Assembly: GCA_020444265.1 (NCBI GenBank)
Contig: JAHLLH010000013.1
Location: 1 to 64,000, forward strand
Source: a bacterium
GTDB taxonomy: Bacteria; Electryoneota; Electryoneia; Electryoneales; Electryoneaceae
Direction: 5' to 3'
DNA length: 64,000 nucleotides
The translations under genes and the position numbers were made by a program. Positions 45,128 to 54,420 of the stretch are shown here, one piece after another. The notes beneath the pieces were generated by a model, which was not told the origin of the DNA, made no database searches, and saw nothing but the letters and a program-made list of their open reading frames with translations. How positions within the stretch are numbered: position 1 is the stretch's first letter; every line of letters starts with the position of its first letter.

Positions 45128-48103
45128 TTATGTCTTTTCATCGGTTCCTTCGCTGGTTTCCTGCTGGTCTAATCCTGCATCGAGTTGCTGCTCTTCGCTG
45201 CTCAATTCCAGGATTTTCATCCCTGCCGCATAATCCGCTTCACGTACCTCGGTGATATTGAGCAGACGACGCACGAGACTCTTCATCCTTTGGATGGTCT
45301 TCGGAATCCGATTGAGCTGATCCGCGATTTCCTTCGGAGCGGAGTCACGCATCTGACGTTCGTACAAATCGTAGACGCCACTTATAATCGCCAGAGGATT
45401 GTTGAATTCATGCGCCACCGATGCGGCCATCTGCTGTGCAGTGCGCAATCGTTCCGACTCGAGCTGCATCTCCCGGCTCGCGTGAAGCTGCTTGAGGGCG
45501 GTTTCCAGCTCACGAGTTCGCTCCTGGACTTTCCTCTCCAGTTGACGGTTCGCCCGCCGCATGGTTAAGACCTGTAACAGGTTGAAACCAAGGAAGAGTC
45601 CGAGAACAAAGAGGGCGACCAGCACACCGAACCACCAGGTACGGTACCAAGGCGGTGTAATCACCAGCGCCACTTCTGCTCCAGTCTGGTTCCAGACACC
45701 ATCATTGTTGGAGCCACGAACCCGGAAGGTGTAGCGGCCAGGATTCAAGTTGGTGTAACTGACAAAACGACGATTCCCGCTGAACACCCAATCATCATTA
45801 AACCCATCGAGCATGTAAGCATACTCATTCTTTTCAGGATTCGTATAGTTGAGCGCGGCAAATTCGAAGGCGAGCAGGTTCTTCGAGTAGGGAAGGGTGA
45901 TCGTCTGATCCCCTTGTCGGGCTGAATTGTAAGGGATCTTTCGATCAAATGTGTTGATCGCGGTAATCTCAACCGGCGGGATGTAGGTATTCTCTTCGAT
46001 GTGGTGCGGGTAAAAACTGTTCAAGCCGTATAGCCCGCCGAAAAAGAGTTCCCCATCTTTTGCGCGGTAGTAAGCGGACTGGTTAAACTCATTACTCTGC
46101 AGTCCATCATTCGCATTGTAGTTCCGGAAAGTGAGATTTTCAGGATTAAACCTGCAGAGCCCATTGTTCGTACTGAGCCAGAGGTTGCCCGCATCATCCG
46201 GCAGAATTCCATAGATGACATCATTAGGAAGACCATCCTGCATGTAGAATGAAGTGAAACTTTGGTCCTCAGGATTGTAACGATTCAGACCACCAGGTGT
46301 GCCAACCCAAATTCTCCCTTCCAGGTCTTCTTGTACGCTCAGCACCACATTGTGGCTCAAAGAAGCCGGATCATCCTCAGCGTGAACATAGGTTTCCACC
46401 TCCCCTTCACCACCGTCGGTATTGTGACGCGACAATCCACCACCGCGCGTCCCGATCCAGATATTATTCTGGCTGTCATGGTAAATGACGGTGATAATGT
46501 TACGGTTCATCGTGGTGGGATCACCGGTATTTCGACGGATATGGGTAAGCGTCCCCTTCTCCGTATTGATGATATCCAACCCGCTGCCGCCGGTACCGAT
46601 GTAGAGACGGCCATCTTCATCTTCAAAAATGACACGGACCCAATCATCCGACAGACGATCCTCTTCGTACCGAGTGAAGGTGCCGGCTCGTTCGTTCATC
46701 AGGCAGAGACCACCGCCACGAGTGCCGACCCAGAGTCGTCCTTTTCCATCACGATGGATTGCTCGAATACGGTCGCTGCTGATGGAACGTGGATTATCAG
46801 GTTTGTGACGGTAGTGGGTGACAATTCCGCGTGCACGATCCACACGGTTCAAACCACCCATTTCGGTTCCGACCCAGAGGATGCCATCATCATCAATGTA
46901 GACGGCACGCACGTCACTCTGGCTTAATGAGTTTGGGTTGCTGGGAATCGAACGAAGCAGATTGAACCTGTTGCGTGCTCGGTCAAAACGAGATACTCCG
47001 CCGCCATTTGTCCCGATCCAAACACCACCTGAACGATCTTCGTAAAGACTCCAGATCAGGTCGTAGGCAATGCTGGAGGGATCAACTGGATTATGGCGAA
47101 AATGGTCGAAAGTACCTTGTTCGGGATTGTAACGGTCCAGACCATTTCCTTCCAATCCAACCCAGAGAGTTCCTTCGTGATCGAAGAGTAGCGCCGCAAC
47201 TGCTCCTTCGCTTATTCCGTCACTACGTCCGGAGTGATAGCAGTAGGTATGCTTGACACGGAGGGATGCATCCAGACAGTTCAGGCCTTCTTGCGTACCT
47301 ATCCAGAGTTCGCCTTCTTTTCCTTCTGTAAGGCTGAGGATGTGGTCGGAATTCAATCCCAGCGTTTGCTTCCCCTGGGTGCTTGTATGATGAAAAGCTC
47401 CCAGTGCAGGATCCCAGCGATCAAGACCACCGCCGAAGGTGCCGACCCAGATCCAGCCATTACTATCCTGAAGCAAAGAGGTGATAAAATCGCTGGCGAC
47501 GCTCCCCGGATCCTCAGGATCATGGCGCAAATGCTCGATAGATCCAGTCAGTGGATCAAGACGATCGAGCCCACCACCGAAGGTGCCAATCCAGATTCGA
47601 CCCTCGTTGTCTTCGAGCAGGGCACGTACTTCGTTATGACTGATAGTAGAAGGGTTGCCCTCTTCATGGACATAGCGATAGAAGCGGTCTTCTTCGGGAC
47701 GGTAGCAGCTCACTCCACCCTGGTAGGTCCCCGCCCAGATCCAACCGCGACCGTCCTCGAGTAGCGTATAAACCCAGTTGCCACTCAACGTGGTCGAATC
47801 GCCAGCGACAGGTTTGTGCGTAGTAAACGAGTAGCCATCATAAACATTGATACCATCCTGAGTTCCGAACCACATGAAACCACGCTGGTCCTGGAGGATG
47901 GCATTCACAGAATTCTGGCTGAGACCATCATTGCTGGTCAGCCTGTCAAAACGGAGATAGGAAAAACGGGAGGATATGCCATGGCCGTATCCGGGCATGA
48001 TGGCAAACAGAGCGAGGCAGAGGACAATCAGTACTGCCCGGCGCAACCCTCGGTCATGTTTACCCACTGGCAAAATCCTCTGCAACGCTGCATCTGTTTC
48101 CAT
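45128..48103 (-). CDS. Propeller sensor protein ending in a DHp domain, without kinase ATPase domain
   Basis: A 991-residue membrane sensor. After a signal peptide come many two-component-regulator propeller repeats (about 50-720; repeats like GWIWVGTFGGGLDRWDPALG), a Y_Y_Y domain (about 720-790) and one helix (about 800-825). A coiled linker follows (ERKVQERTRELETALKQLHA), then a HisKA-type DHp domain with the phospho-acceptor His898 in SVAHEFNNPLAII. About 95 residues after the histidine the protein stops; N, G1 and G2 boxes of HATPase are absent. Only 15 bp separate the end from the convergent neighbour, so no ATPase domain was lost downstream. The C-terminal tail READYAAGMKILEL is shared with the protein at 56405. 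Confidence 0.9.
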   Translation of the reverse strand: METDAALQRILPVGKHDRGLRRAVLIVLCLALFAIMPGYGHGISSRFSYLRFDRLTSNDGLSQNSVNAILQDQRGFMWFGTQDGINVYDGYSFTTHKPVAGDSTTLSGNWVYTLLEDGRGWIWAGTYQGGVSCYRPEEDRFYRYVHEEGNPSTISHNEVRALLEDNEGRIWIGTFGGGLDRLDPLTGSIEHLRHDPEDPGSVASDFITSLLQDSNGWIWVGTFGGGLDRWDPALGAFHHTSTQGKQTLGLNSDHILSLTEGKEGELWIGTQEGLNCLDASLRVKHTYCYHSGRSDGISEGAVAALLFDHEGTLWVGLEGNGLDRYNPEQGTFDHFRHNPVDPSSIAYDLIWSLYEDRSGGVWIGTNGGGVSRFDRARNRFNLLRSIPSNPNSLSQSDVRAVYIDDDGILWVGTEMGGLNRVDRARGIVTHYRHKPDNPRSISSDRIRAIHRDGKGRLWVGTRGGGLCLMNERAGTFTRYEEDRLSDDWVRVIFEDEDGRLYIGTGGSGLDIINTEKGTLTHIRRNTGDPTTMNRNIITVIYHDSQNNIWIGTRGGGLSRHNTDGGEGEVETYVHAEDDPASLSHNVVLSVQEDLEGRIWVGTPGGLNRYNPEDQSFTSFYMQDGLPNDVIYGILPDDAGNLWLSTNNGLCRFNPENLTFRNYNANDGLQSNEFNQSAYYRAKDGELFFGGLYGLNSFYPHHIEENTYIPPVEITAINTFDRKIPYNSARQGDQTITLPYSKNLLAFEFAALNYTNPEKNEYAYMLDGFNDDWVFSGNRRFVSYTNLNPGRYTFRVRGSNNDGVWNQTGAEVALVITPPWYRTWWFGVLVALFVLGLFLGFNLLQVLTMRRANRQLERKVQERTRELETALKQLHASREMQLESERLRTAQQMAASVAHEFNNPLAIISGVYDLYERQMRDSAPKEIADQLNRIPKTIQRMKSLVRRLLNITEVREADYAAGMKILELSSEEQQLDAGLDQQETSEGTDEKT

Positions 48104-48250
48104 GATTCATTCAGACCTTCCAAGGTAGCGAACCAATATCCAAAATTCCAGAAAAAGCAAATGTTGCCATACGCGAAACCGGGGACTCGCCTCACCCACT
48201 TGCCTCTGCCCCCACCATGCGACCATCTTCCCGCCTTGAAAGGGGACTTC

Positions 48251-48976
48251 ATGCCAGCCAGGGACCAACATACACTCCCTCTCCATTTTGAGGAACCATG
48301 CGACAAGGATCAGCTTGCCAGCAGGTTGACGCATCGGATCGGAAAAGATGTCCACCTCACCCTGACACGGAACCGTGTTTCGATGGTCCATTTCCGTCAC
48401 GAAGCGAAGCAGGTTCGGATTCGACTACACCGAAACATGTGCCACATGCCTGACGAGGTTTTGAACTCCTTGGCTGGCTGGATCCGTAAACCTGGAAAGA
48501 GTGGAGCCCCCGATCTGGTGCGTACCTACATCCGTTCCCTGCCTGCAGAAGAGCAACCGACACGCCGGAGACGTCCCGCCCAACTTGTACAGCAGGGAGA
48601 TGTGCATGATCTCGGCTCTATCGCCCAGAGGGTCAACCAGGAACAGTTCAATGGATCGGTCACTGCTGGAGTATCCTGGGGTCGGGACACGTCCCGCACA
48701 CCTGTTCGAGTGCGACGGATCGGATCCTATCACCGCGACAGCAACACGATCACTATCCATCCGGTGCTCGATGATGTCCGAGTCCCGGAAGCGATTGTAG
48801 CCTTCACTATTTTCCACGAAATGCTGCATGCCCTGCAACCAGCCACCCAGAAACGTCACCATGACAAGGCCTTCCGCCAGGCGGAGCAGGCCCACCCAGA
48901 CTACGATTCCGTGCAACGCTGGATGAAGAAGCATAGCCGTCTGATGAACGGTGGCCACGGACGCAAACTCTCCTGA
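48251..48976 (+). CDS. SprT-like zinc metallopeptidase family protein
   Basis: A 241-residue protein. The C-terminal half has the zincin signature HEMLH (His189, Glu190, His193) with a downstream basic H-H-D-K segment (KRHHDKAFRQAEQAHPDY) typical of SprT/YgjP-like folds. The basic N-terminal half contains a conserved LTLTRNRVSMVHFRHE segment. SprT-domain proteins remove DNA-protein crosslinks or act as metal-dependent peptidases; this one lacks the C-terminal zinc ribbon of SprT proper. ATG 48251 follows AGGGGA; upstream in-frame ATGs (48164 and earlier) overlap the opposite promoter region and are less likely. Confidence 0.75.
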   Translation: MPARDQHTLPLHFEEPCDKDQLASRLTHRIGKDVHLTLTRNRVSMVHFRHEAKQVRIRLHRNMCHMPDEVLNSLAGWIRKPGKSGAPDLVRTYIRSLPAEEQPTRRRRPAQLVQQGDVHDLGSIAQRVNQEQFNGSVTAGVSWGRDTSRTPVRVRRIGSYHRDSNTITIHPVLDDVRVPEAIVAFTIFHEMLHALQPATQKRHHDKAFRQAEQAHPDYDSVQRWMKKHSRLMNGGHGRKLS

Positions 48977-49074
48977 CTCAACTGATTTCCAATGCTTTCC
49001 CCTCTATCCCCCTTGCCTTTTCTGCCAATACTCTGCTACGATGCAGACAACGGTGTAGCTGGCGGGAGGTCCAG

Positions 49075-49959
49075 GTGGGGAATCAGAAAAATCCGAGTAA
49101 ACAAGCTTTGAAGAAGCGTGGCAATACGACCACCAGGAAGACCTCCCGCAACGGAGAGGTGGCGCTGCACGCTCCCAGTGAAAAGCTGAAGAAGAAGGTC
49201 TACGAAAAAGAACTGGCCCGTCTCCAGATCGAACTCGTCAAACTGCAATACTGGATCAAGGAGAAGGGACTGCGAGTCGTCATCCTCTTCGAAGGTCGTG
49301 ATGCTGCCGGTAAGGGCGGCACGATCAAACGCATTGTTGAGCCACTTAACCCTCGCGGCGCACGCATTGTCGCCCTCGACAAACCCTCGGACCGTGAAAA
49401 AACCCAATGGTATTTCCAACGGTACATCGCTCACCTCCCCTCCGCAGGCGAGATGGTTTTTCTCGACCGCTCCTGGTACAACCGTGCGGGTGTCGAACGA
49501 GTGATGGGGTTTTGCACCGATGATGAATACCGTGAGTTTATGCGCTCCTGTCCCGAGTTTGAACGGATGATCGTGCGCAGTGGTATCACACTGATCAAGT
49601 ACTGGTTTTCGGTGAGTGACGAGGAGCAGGAACGTCGCTTTCAGGCACGGCTGGAAGATCCCACCAAGCGGTGGAAGCTGTCGCCGATGGACCTGGCAAG
49701 CCGTGAAAAGTGGGTTGAGTATTCGAAGGCGAAGGACGAGATGTTCTTCTATACGGATATCGAGGAGGCGCGCTGGTACGATGTGCCTTCGGATGACAAA
49801 AAACGGGCACGTCTGAATACCATCCGTCACCTGCTGTCGGTCATCCCTTACCAGGATCTGACCCCGGAACCGATCGAACTACCGGATCGACCGGCGGAGC
49901 GGGAAAGCTACAAACGCCCCCCACTGGACAAGTTTATCACCATTCCGAACCATTACTGA
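49075..49959 (+). CDS. ppk2: Polyphosphate kinase 2
   Basis: A 294-residue PPK2 of the class I type, which transfers phosphate between polyphosphate and nucleoside diphosphates. It has Walker A G74-RDAAGK80-GG, the lid-and-base region LNPRGARIVALDKPSDREKTQWYFQRY, Walker B VFLDRSWYNRAGVE, and a long conserved C-terminus (DMASREKW-like: DLASREKWVEYSKAKDEMF). The lysine-rich N-terminus (about 1-45) is a variable extension. GTG 49075 follows GGGAGGT. Single gene; no ppk1 nearby. Confidence 0.95.
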   Translation: MGNQKNPSKQALKKRGNTTTRKTSRNGEVALHAPSEKLKKKVYEKELARLQIELVKLQYWIKEKGLRVVILFEGRDAAGKGGTIKRIVEPLNPRGARIVALDKPSDREKTQWYFQRYIAHLPSAGEMVFLDRSWYNRAGVERVMGFCTDDEYREFMRSCPEFERMIVRSGITLIKYWFSVSDEEQERRFQARLEDPTKRWKLSPMDLASREKWVEYSKAKDEMFFYTDIEEARWYDVPSDDKKRARLNTIRHLLSVIPYQDLTPEPIELPDRPAERESYKRPPLDKFITIPNHY

Positions 49960-49974
49960 CAAGGTGATGGTCGA

Positions 49975-50138
49975 CGTCATTGCGAGGAATCAGGCAAAGC
50001 GAAACGTCGCCTGATGACGTGGCAATCCGGGTTGTTTTACGGTGTCGCAGATACTGTTCCTTCTCACCCTGTTTGGGGGCTGACGCCCCAAATTCGACAC
50101 AGATGGCCGCACAACGCTTTGCTTCGTTCGCAATGACG
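49975..50138. repeat. MITE-like element with 11-bp terminal inverted repeats
   Basis: The ends CGTCATTGCGA (49975-49985) and TCGCAATGACG (50128-50138) are perfect inverted repeats. Internal sequence includes a GGGG/CCCC hairpin (50071-50092) and GCTTTGCTTCGTTCGCAATGAC. That end style is known to me from interspersed, non-coding repeats in many bacterial genomes. It has no coding capacity. Flanking duplications are not obvious. Confidence 0.65.
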
Positions 50139-50163
50139 AAATAGGGTAATACCTGATTTTCGC

Positions 50164-50196
50164 AAAACAAAAACCCGGCTTGCAAGACAAGCCGGG
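50164..50196 (-). terminator. Terminator after the transglutaminase-like gene
   Basis: A perfect 9-bp stem CCCGGCTTG/CAAGCCGGG (50174-50182 with 50188-50196). On the minus strand it is followed by TTTTTGTTTT. It is adjacent to the MITE-like repeat. Confidence 0.9.
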
Positions 50197-50224
50197 GCAC
50201 GAAAACAGCTCACATGGTCCCACC

Positions 50225-52672
50225 TTAGCGCAACGTATTCCTTAACCGACTTGGCAGGTTGAGATCATATCCCGCCTGGCTGAAGAGTAGCTTGCCCTCT
50301 TCATCGAAGTAGTAGACAAAAGGCGCGCCCTCATCGGTGCGATCCTCCAGGCCGAGTCGGGTTCGGTCGCCTTCGCTCAGTTTGTCGAGACCCTCGATAT
50401 ACCCGACATGCAACCCCTTCATGGTTATCTCATCCACCAGCCCGCGTGTGCGCTTCGAGGGTTCATTGTCTCCCAGAACGATCAGCAGGTGAGTGGTGCC
50501 CCGTTTCGGCTGCCAGTCGAGATCGGCAAGGCTGACTTCAAAGCCACGTGAGGAGGGCGGTTCTGGCGGTGGGGTGATGTCCAGCTTGATAGTCTGGATT
50601 TGCTCACTTGCCAGTTCCACCTGCTGTACTTGCATCGCCACATCACCACGGCCATTGCGACGCCCGGCAAAAAGCAGGTAACTGCCCGGAGCAACCGTCA
50701 CCACCGTACTCGACTCCTCTTCCTTCAGCTCGACAGGGTTATCCGACCGATAATCTGCGAGCCCCTTCTCCCCGATCGGAAGCAGCAGGAATTCGGAATA
50801 CCACGATGGCGCACTGGTTGATTCGGCCCACTGTACGATCACCATCGCAGGCTCCTCATAATGCGCTGCAACATCTGGAAGAGCATTCAGATCACCCAAC
50901 TTTTCCGCTTGATCCGGTAAGAGAGGTAACCATGAACCGTTAAAATGGAATTCGAGCCACTCGCTGAAGGGCTGGCAGCGGGCCGGGATGCCTGCGCGAC
51001 GCATCCGGTCGGTCCACCAGATGGTGGCACTCGCCTTGCTCACATGGACTCCATCGGCCAGCATGTGGTCAATGGTCACTGGCGGTAACGGACGTTGACG
51101 CGCTTCATCGTCCACAAAATCCGAATAGGCCGCAACATCCGCACGAATTTCATCCAGTGAAGCGTAGCTCGGCGATTCGGTCACGTAATCGGCAGGCAGA
51201 CCGGTGCCGGGATATTCATAAGCAATCTGCGGGTCGAGGACGTAGGGTTTCAGCTCATCTTCGCCCTCGAATCCAATCGGTGTTCGCGCCAACCAGCGAT
51301 TCAGTACCTCGGGTGACACATCACGCAGATCTTTATCCGAGAGATTGGAGACGATAAAAACTGCTGTTTCCCGTTTTCCCTCGGGCTGGTCGAGGACACC
51401 ATCCAAGATGGTTGCCTCGTTGCCAGGAGCCCGTTTCAGCGTCGCCAACAGATCGGCACCCCAGGCAGGGCTCGTTTCGGCAATCCAACGATCCAGCCAT
51501 TCGCTGTCCCAACTACGATTGGCGTCGCGTTCCCGTCGCTTCCAGTTCCCCAAATCAATACGGTGCTGGGGAAGGATTTCTGGTCCACGCTCTCGATCAA
51601 CTGGAGGCCAGGGGTAACTCAGGGTGAAAACCTGCGGGACAGATGCTTCGGTATCAAGCGAAAGATGGGTTTCCCGACCGATCTGGGTGGTGAAGGATTG
51701 GAAGAAGAGCTCGCCCTTGTAGAGCCCCATAAGCAGGAAATCGCCCTGCCCCATTTCAAGGGTGGCAACTCCTTCTTTCGGAACCAGCTCGACTATCGGA
51801 CGAACCGCGCCAAAATTGAACAACGAGAACCAGACACGGTCTTCTTCGCCCCAATCCTCAGGCACATCGACCACAAGCTGTGCGGGGGAGACATAGTTAC
51901 GAGTCACATTGATCGCAAACGATGACCCGATTTTCACTGCATCGGGATCATCTGCGGAAACCATCTTTCCGCGACTCAACAGCACACTGGCGCGAAGTAC
52001 CGGATCGTCAAACCATGCCTGGTTCAAGCGTGGTGCCGGTTCGCATGCGCCCATGTACTTCCATCCCTCTTCCGTGTAGACCTCGATCCAGGCATGGTTA
52101 TTATCCGAATGGGACCAGAACGGGACATACACCCCGCGCGCCGGGATGCCAACCGAACGCATCGCGTCAATTGCAACAATCATCATCTCGCCACATCGTC
52201 CGAATCCGCAGGAGAGGGTGGTCAAGGGACCCTGGTCTCGCCAATCGGTCGACTGGAACCCGACACGTTCTCCCAGCCACAGGTTTACCTCCAGTGCGGC
52301 GCGTGAAAGGCAGGAAATGGTATCGATCCGTGCCCCGATCTCGTCCATGAATTGCCTGCGATAGGGCTGCAAGGGTTCATCATCAACACGCAATGGCAGG
52401 ACATATCGACGGTAGATCTCGTCCGAATAGCTTTCTCCCCACGGGAATGCATGCTTCACCTCGAGGGCGGCGCGGAACCCATCGAGCAGCATGTCGGTGT
52501 CCGCTTCATACCAGTCGGCAGCGGTAAGTGCATCTGCAAAATGGACCGCCTCAACCGGATCGATTTCTTCTGCCTGGTCGAGGAACCGCTCTCGCCCGCT
52601 TGGTTGTTCAGCAAAGGATATCTGTGTCAGCAGCAGCACCAACAGCAGGGTCGGCAGTGTGCGTCGAATCAT
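50225..52672 (-). CDS. Secreted transglutaminase-like protein
   Basis: An 815-residue exported protein with a signal peptide (LPTLLLVLLLTQISFA). The transglutaminase-like core has Cys160 in GFGRCGEMM, His193 in NNHAWIEVY and a third acidic residue Glu211 in MGACEPAPRLN where many relatives have Asp. These fit a papain-like protease/transglutaminase of the Bacteroidetes type. The remaining 550 residues contain a beta-sandwich region, an internal repeat of the core-like type (IWWTDRMRRAGIPARC, residue about 570), and a C-terminal thioredoxin-like segment with a DEEGKLLFSQAGYDLNLPSRL end. Likely acts in the periplasm or at the surface. Confidence 0.8.
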   Translation of the reverse strand: MIRRTLPTLLLVLLLTQISFAEQPSGRERFLDQAEEIDPVEAVHFADALTAADWYEADTDMLLDGFRAALEVKHAFPWGESYSDEIYRRYVLPLRVDDEPLQPYRRQFMDEIGARIDTISCLSRAALEVNLWLGERVGFQSTDWRDQGPLTTLSCGFGRCGEMMIVAIDAMRSVGIPARGVYVPFWSHSDNNHAWIEVYTEEGWKYMGACEPAPRLNQAWFDDPVLRASVLLSRGKMVSADDPDAVKIGSSFAINVTRNYVSPAQLVVDVPEDWGEEDRVWFSLFNFGAVRPIVELVPKEGVATLEMGQGDFLLMGLYKGELFFQSFTTQIGRETHLSLDTEASVPQVFTLSYPWPPVDRERGPEILPQHRIDLGNWKRRERDANRSWDSEWLDRWIAETSPAWGADLLATLKRAPGNEATILDGVLDQPEGKRETAVFIVSNLSDKDLRDVSPEVLNRWLARTPIGFEGEDELKPYVLDPQIAYEYPGTGLPADYVTESPSYASLDEIRADVAAYSDFVDDEARQRPLPPVTIDHMLADGVHVSKASATIWWTDRMRRAGIPARCQPFSEWLEFHFNGSWLPLLPDQAEKLGDLNALPDVAAHYEEPAMVIVQWAESTSAPSWYSEFLLLPIGEKGLADYRSDNPVELKEEESSTVVTVAPGSYLLFAGRRNGRGDVAMQVQQVELASEQIQTIKLDITPPPEPPSSRGFEVSLADLDWQPKRGTTHLLIVLGDNEPSKRTRGLVDEITMKGLHVGYIEGLDKLSEGDRTRLGLEDRTDEGAPFVYYFDEEGKLLFSQAGYDLNLPSRLRNTLR

Positions 52673-52810
52673 GATCCACTCCAGAAAAGGCTTTCTATGG
52701 GAAGCTGGGCTGAAAGGCACAGCTTTGGAATATAGGCCCAACGTCAAAGAGTGCAAGGATGCTGCTCGAGCGGATGCTACCCTTCAAACGAGACAAATCT
52801 GCCTTTCCCC

Positions 52811-52848
52811 CTGACTTCCATCCGAAATCATGTTATACTTCGCGAAGT
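52811..52848 (+). promoter_or_regulatory. Promoter with overlapping palindrome before the DEAD-box gene
   Basis: CTGACT (52811-52816) and an extended -10 TGTTATACT (TATACT at 52834-52839) have a 17-bp spacer. The 12-bp perfect palindrome ACTTCGCGAAGT (52837-52848) overlaps the -10 end and the likely start of transcription, a position suited to a repressor. Confidence 0.6.
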
Positions 52849-52918
52849 TTAAAGAAGTGAACAAAGAAGCGGGGCATGAACGGTCATGTCCCAACGATTG
52901 TCTAAGGATTAAAACGGC

Positions 52919-54382
52919 ATGACAGACGATTTACAGCCGGGCAAGCCGATTGAGCAGCCCGAAGATGCCCTCGCCCCGATCACACGAGACCAACTGCCAG
53001 ACAGCTACAATGAGGCTCTGAAACGTGCCAACTGGCCGGACTTGATGCCGGTGCAGGCACGTACGATCCCCTATGTCCACAGCAAACGGGACATGATGAT
53101 CCAGTCGAGGACCGGCTCAGGAAAAACAGGAGCCTTCGTCCTTCCGATGTTGGAGATCATCGATCCCACCGAAGCGAGCTGTCAGGCATTGGTCATGGTC
53201 CCGACACGAGAACTGGCGAAGCAGGTCGCCAGCGAGGCCCAACTCCTGCTGAAGGATGTCGGCATTCGAACCGTCGAAGTGTATGGCGGTGTCGGCTACA
53301 AAGCCCAACTCGATGGATTCCGCGCCGGGGCACACCTGGTTGTCGGTACGCCGGGTCGTATTCTAGACCATTTGCTTCGCGGCAATTTGTCCCTGGAGCA
53401 CCTGCGGTTGCTGGTCTTCGATGAAGCGGATCGAATGCTCTCGATGGGGTTCTACCCGGACATGCGCGAGATGCAGCGCTACCTGCCTCGCCACCCTATT
53501 CAGGGTTACATGTTCTCTGCGACCTACCCGCCACGTGTCCGCAGCCTGGCGCAGCAGTTCCTGACCAAGCCTGGTTTCCTCAGCCTCAGCAGCGACAACA
53601 TTCTTGTTGTCGAGACCGAGCACCGCTACACGATTGTCCCGGAGAGCGACCGGGATCGTGCGCTGGTCCGTCTCATCGAAATTGAGAACCCCACTTCCGC
53701 CCTGATCTTCTGCAACACGAAGGACAAGGTGCATTATGTGGCGACGGTGCTGAAACGGTTCGGCTATGACGCAGCAGAATTGTCGGCAGATGTCTCCCAG
53801 GCGGAACGTGAAAAGGTGATGGAACGTGCCAAACAGGGCACCTTGCGCTTCCTGGTCGCCACCGACGTCGCGGAACGTGGGATCGATATCCACGAACTGT
53901 CGCACGTAATCCAGTTCGAGCTGCCGGACGATCCGGAAACGTATGTCCATCGTGCGGGCCGAACGGGCCGTGCAGGGGCAAGTGGTGTGGTTATCACCCT
54001 TCTGACCCAGCTCGAGATGCGTCAATTGAAGTCCCTCGCCAAGCGGTTCAAGGTGACCATGATCGAGAAACCCTTGCCCAGCGAAGAGCAGCTGCGAGAG
54101 GTGGTCGCGGAACGCACCACGACTCTGCTCGAAGCGAAGATGCGCGCCCGGGACCGTCTCAAGGTCGAGCGCATGGAACGTTTCTATCCTCTCGTACGCG
54201 CCTTGGCAGGCAGCGATGAAGAGCTCCCGCTGCTGGCGATGCTGCTGGACGACTACTACCAGAACGAAGTCCATGCGCCGAAAGTGCCCTACGTCGATGA
54301 GCCAAGCAGCTACAAACCTGGCGGAGGACAAGGCGACAAGCCGAAGGGACATGGGCGTGGACGCGGAAAGCGTCGCCGCTGA
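52919..54382 (+). CDS. DEAD-box ATP-dependent RNA helicase
   Basis: A 487-residue RNA helicase. It has the Q-motif region (LMPVQARTIPY), Walker A SRTGSGKT (63-70), PTRELA, GG/TPGRILD, DEAD box at 168-171, SAT at 200-202, ARGFD-like IEEP-type motif region LVATDVAERGIDI and motif VI HRAGRTGRAG. A C-terminal extension (about 370-465) with DDYYQNEVHAP continues into a glycine/arginine-rich tail ending KGHGRGRGKRRR, suited to RNA binding. It helps ribosome assembly or mRNA turnover, often after cold shock. It may be transcribed with the oligopeptidase gene 38 bp downstream. Confidence 0.95.
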   Translation: MTDDLQPGKPIEQPEDALAPITRDQLPDSYNEALKRANWPDLMPVQARTIPYVHSKRDMMIQSRTGSGKTGAFVLPMLEIIDPTEASCQALVMVPTRELAKQVASEAQLLLKDVGIRTVEVYGGVGYKAQLDGFRAGAHLVVGTPGRILDHLLRGNLSLEHLRLLVFDEADRMLSMGFYPDMREMQRYLPRHPIQGYMFSATYPPRVRSLAQQFLTKPGFLSLSSDNILVVETEHRYTIVPESDRDRALVRLIEIENPTSALIFCNTKDKVHYVATVLKRFGYDAAELSADVSQAEREKVMERAKQGTLRFLVATDVAERGIDIHELSHVIQFELPDDPETYVHRAGRTGRAGASGVVITLLTQLEMRQLKSLAKRFKVTMIEKPLPSEEQLREVVAERTTTLLEAKMRARDRLKVERMERFYPLVRALAGSDEELPLLAMLLDDYYQNEVHAPKVPYVDEPSSYKPGGGQGDKPKGHGRGRGKRRR

Positions 54383-54420
54383 CAAGACTGTTTCCAGTAA
54401 GACGTTTGAAAGGATAAAAA

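Noticed and set aside
45113..45130. Loss of an ATPase domain by frameshift at the end of the propeller sensor
   Set aside because: The convergent neighbour ends only 15 bp away, so there is no downstream DNA that could encode a HATPase domain.
47816..48250. A 145-codon N-terminal extension of the SprT-like protein
   Set aside because: The extension runs antisense through the start of the sensor gene and lacks a ribosome-binding site, while ATG 48251 follows AGGGGA.
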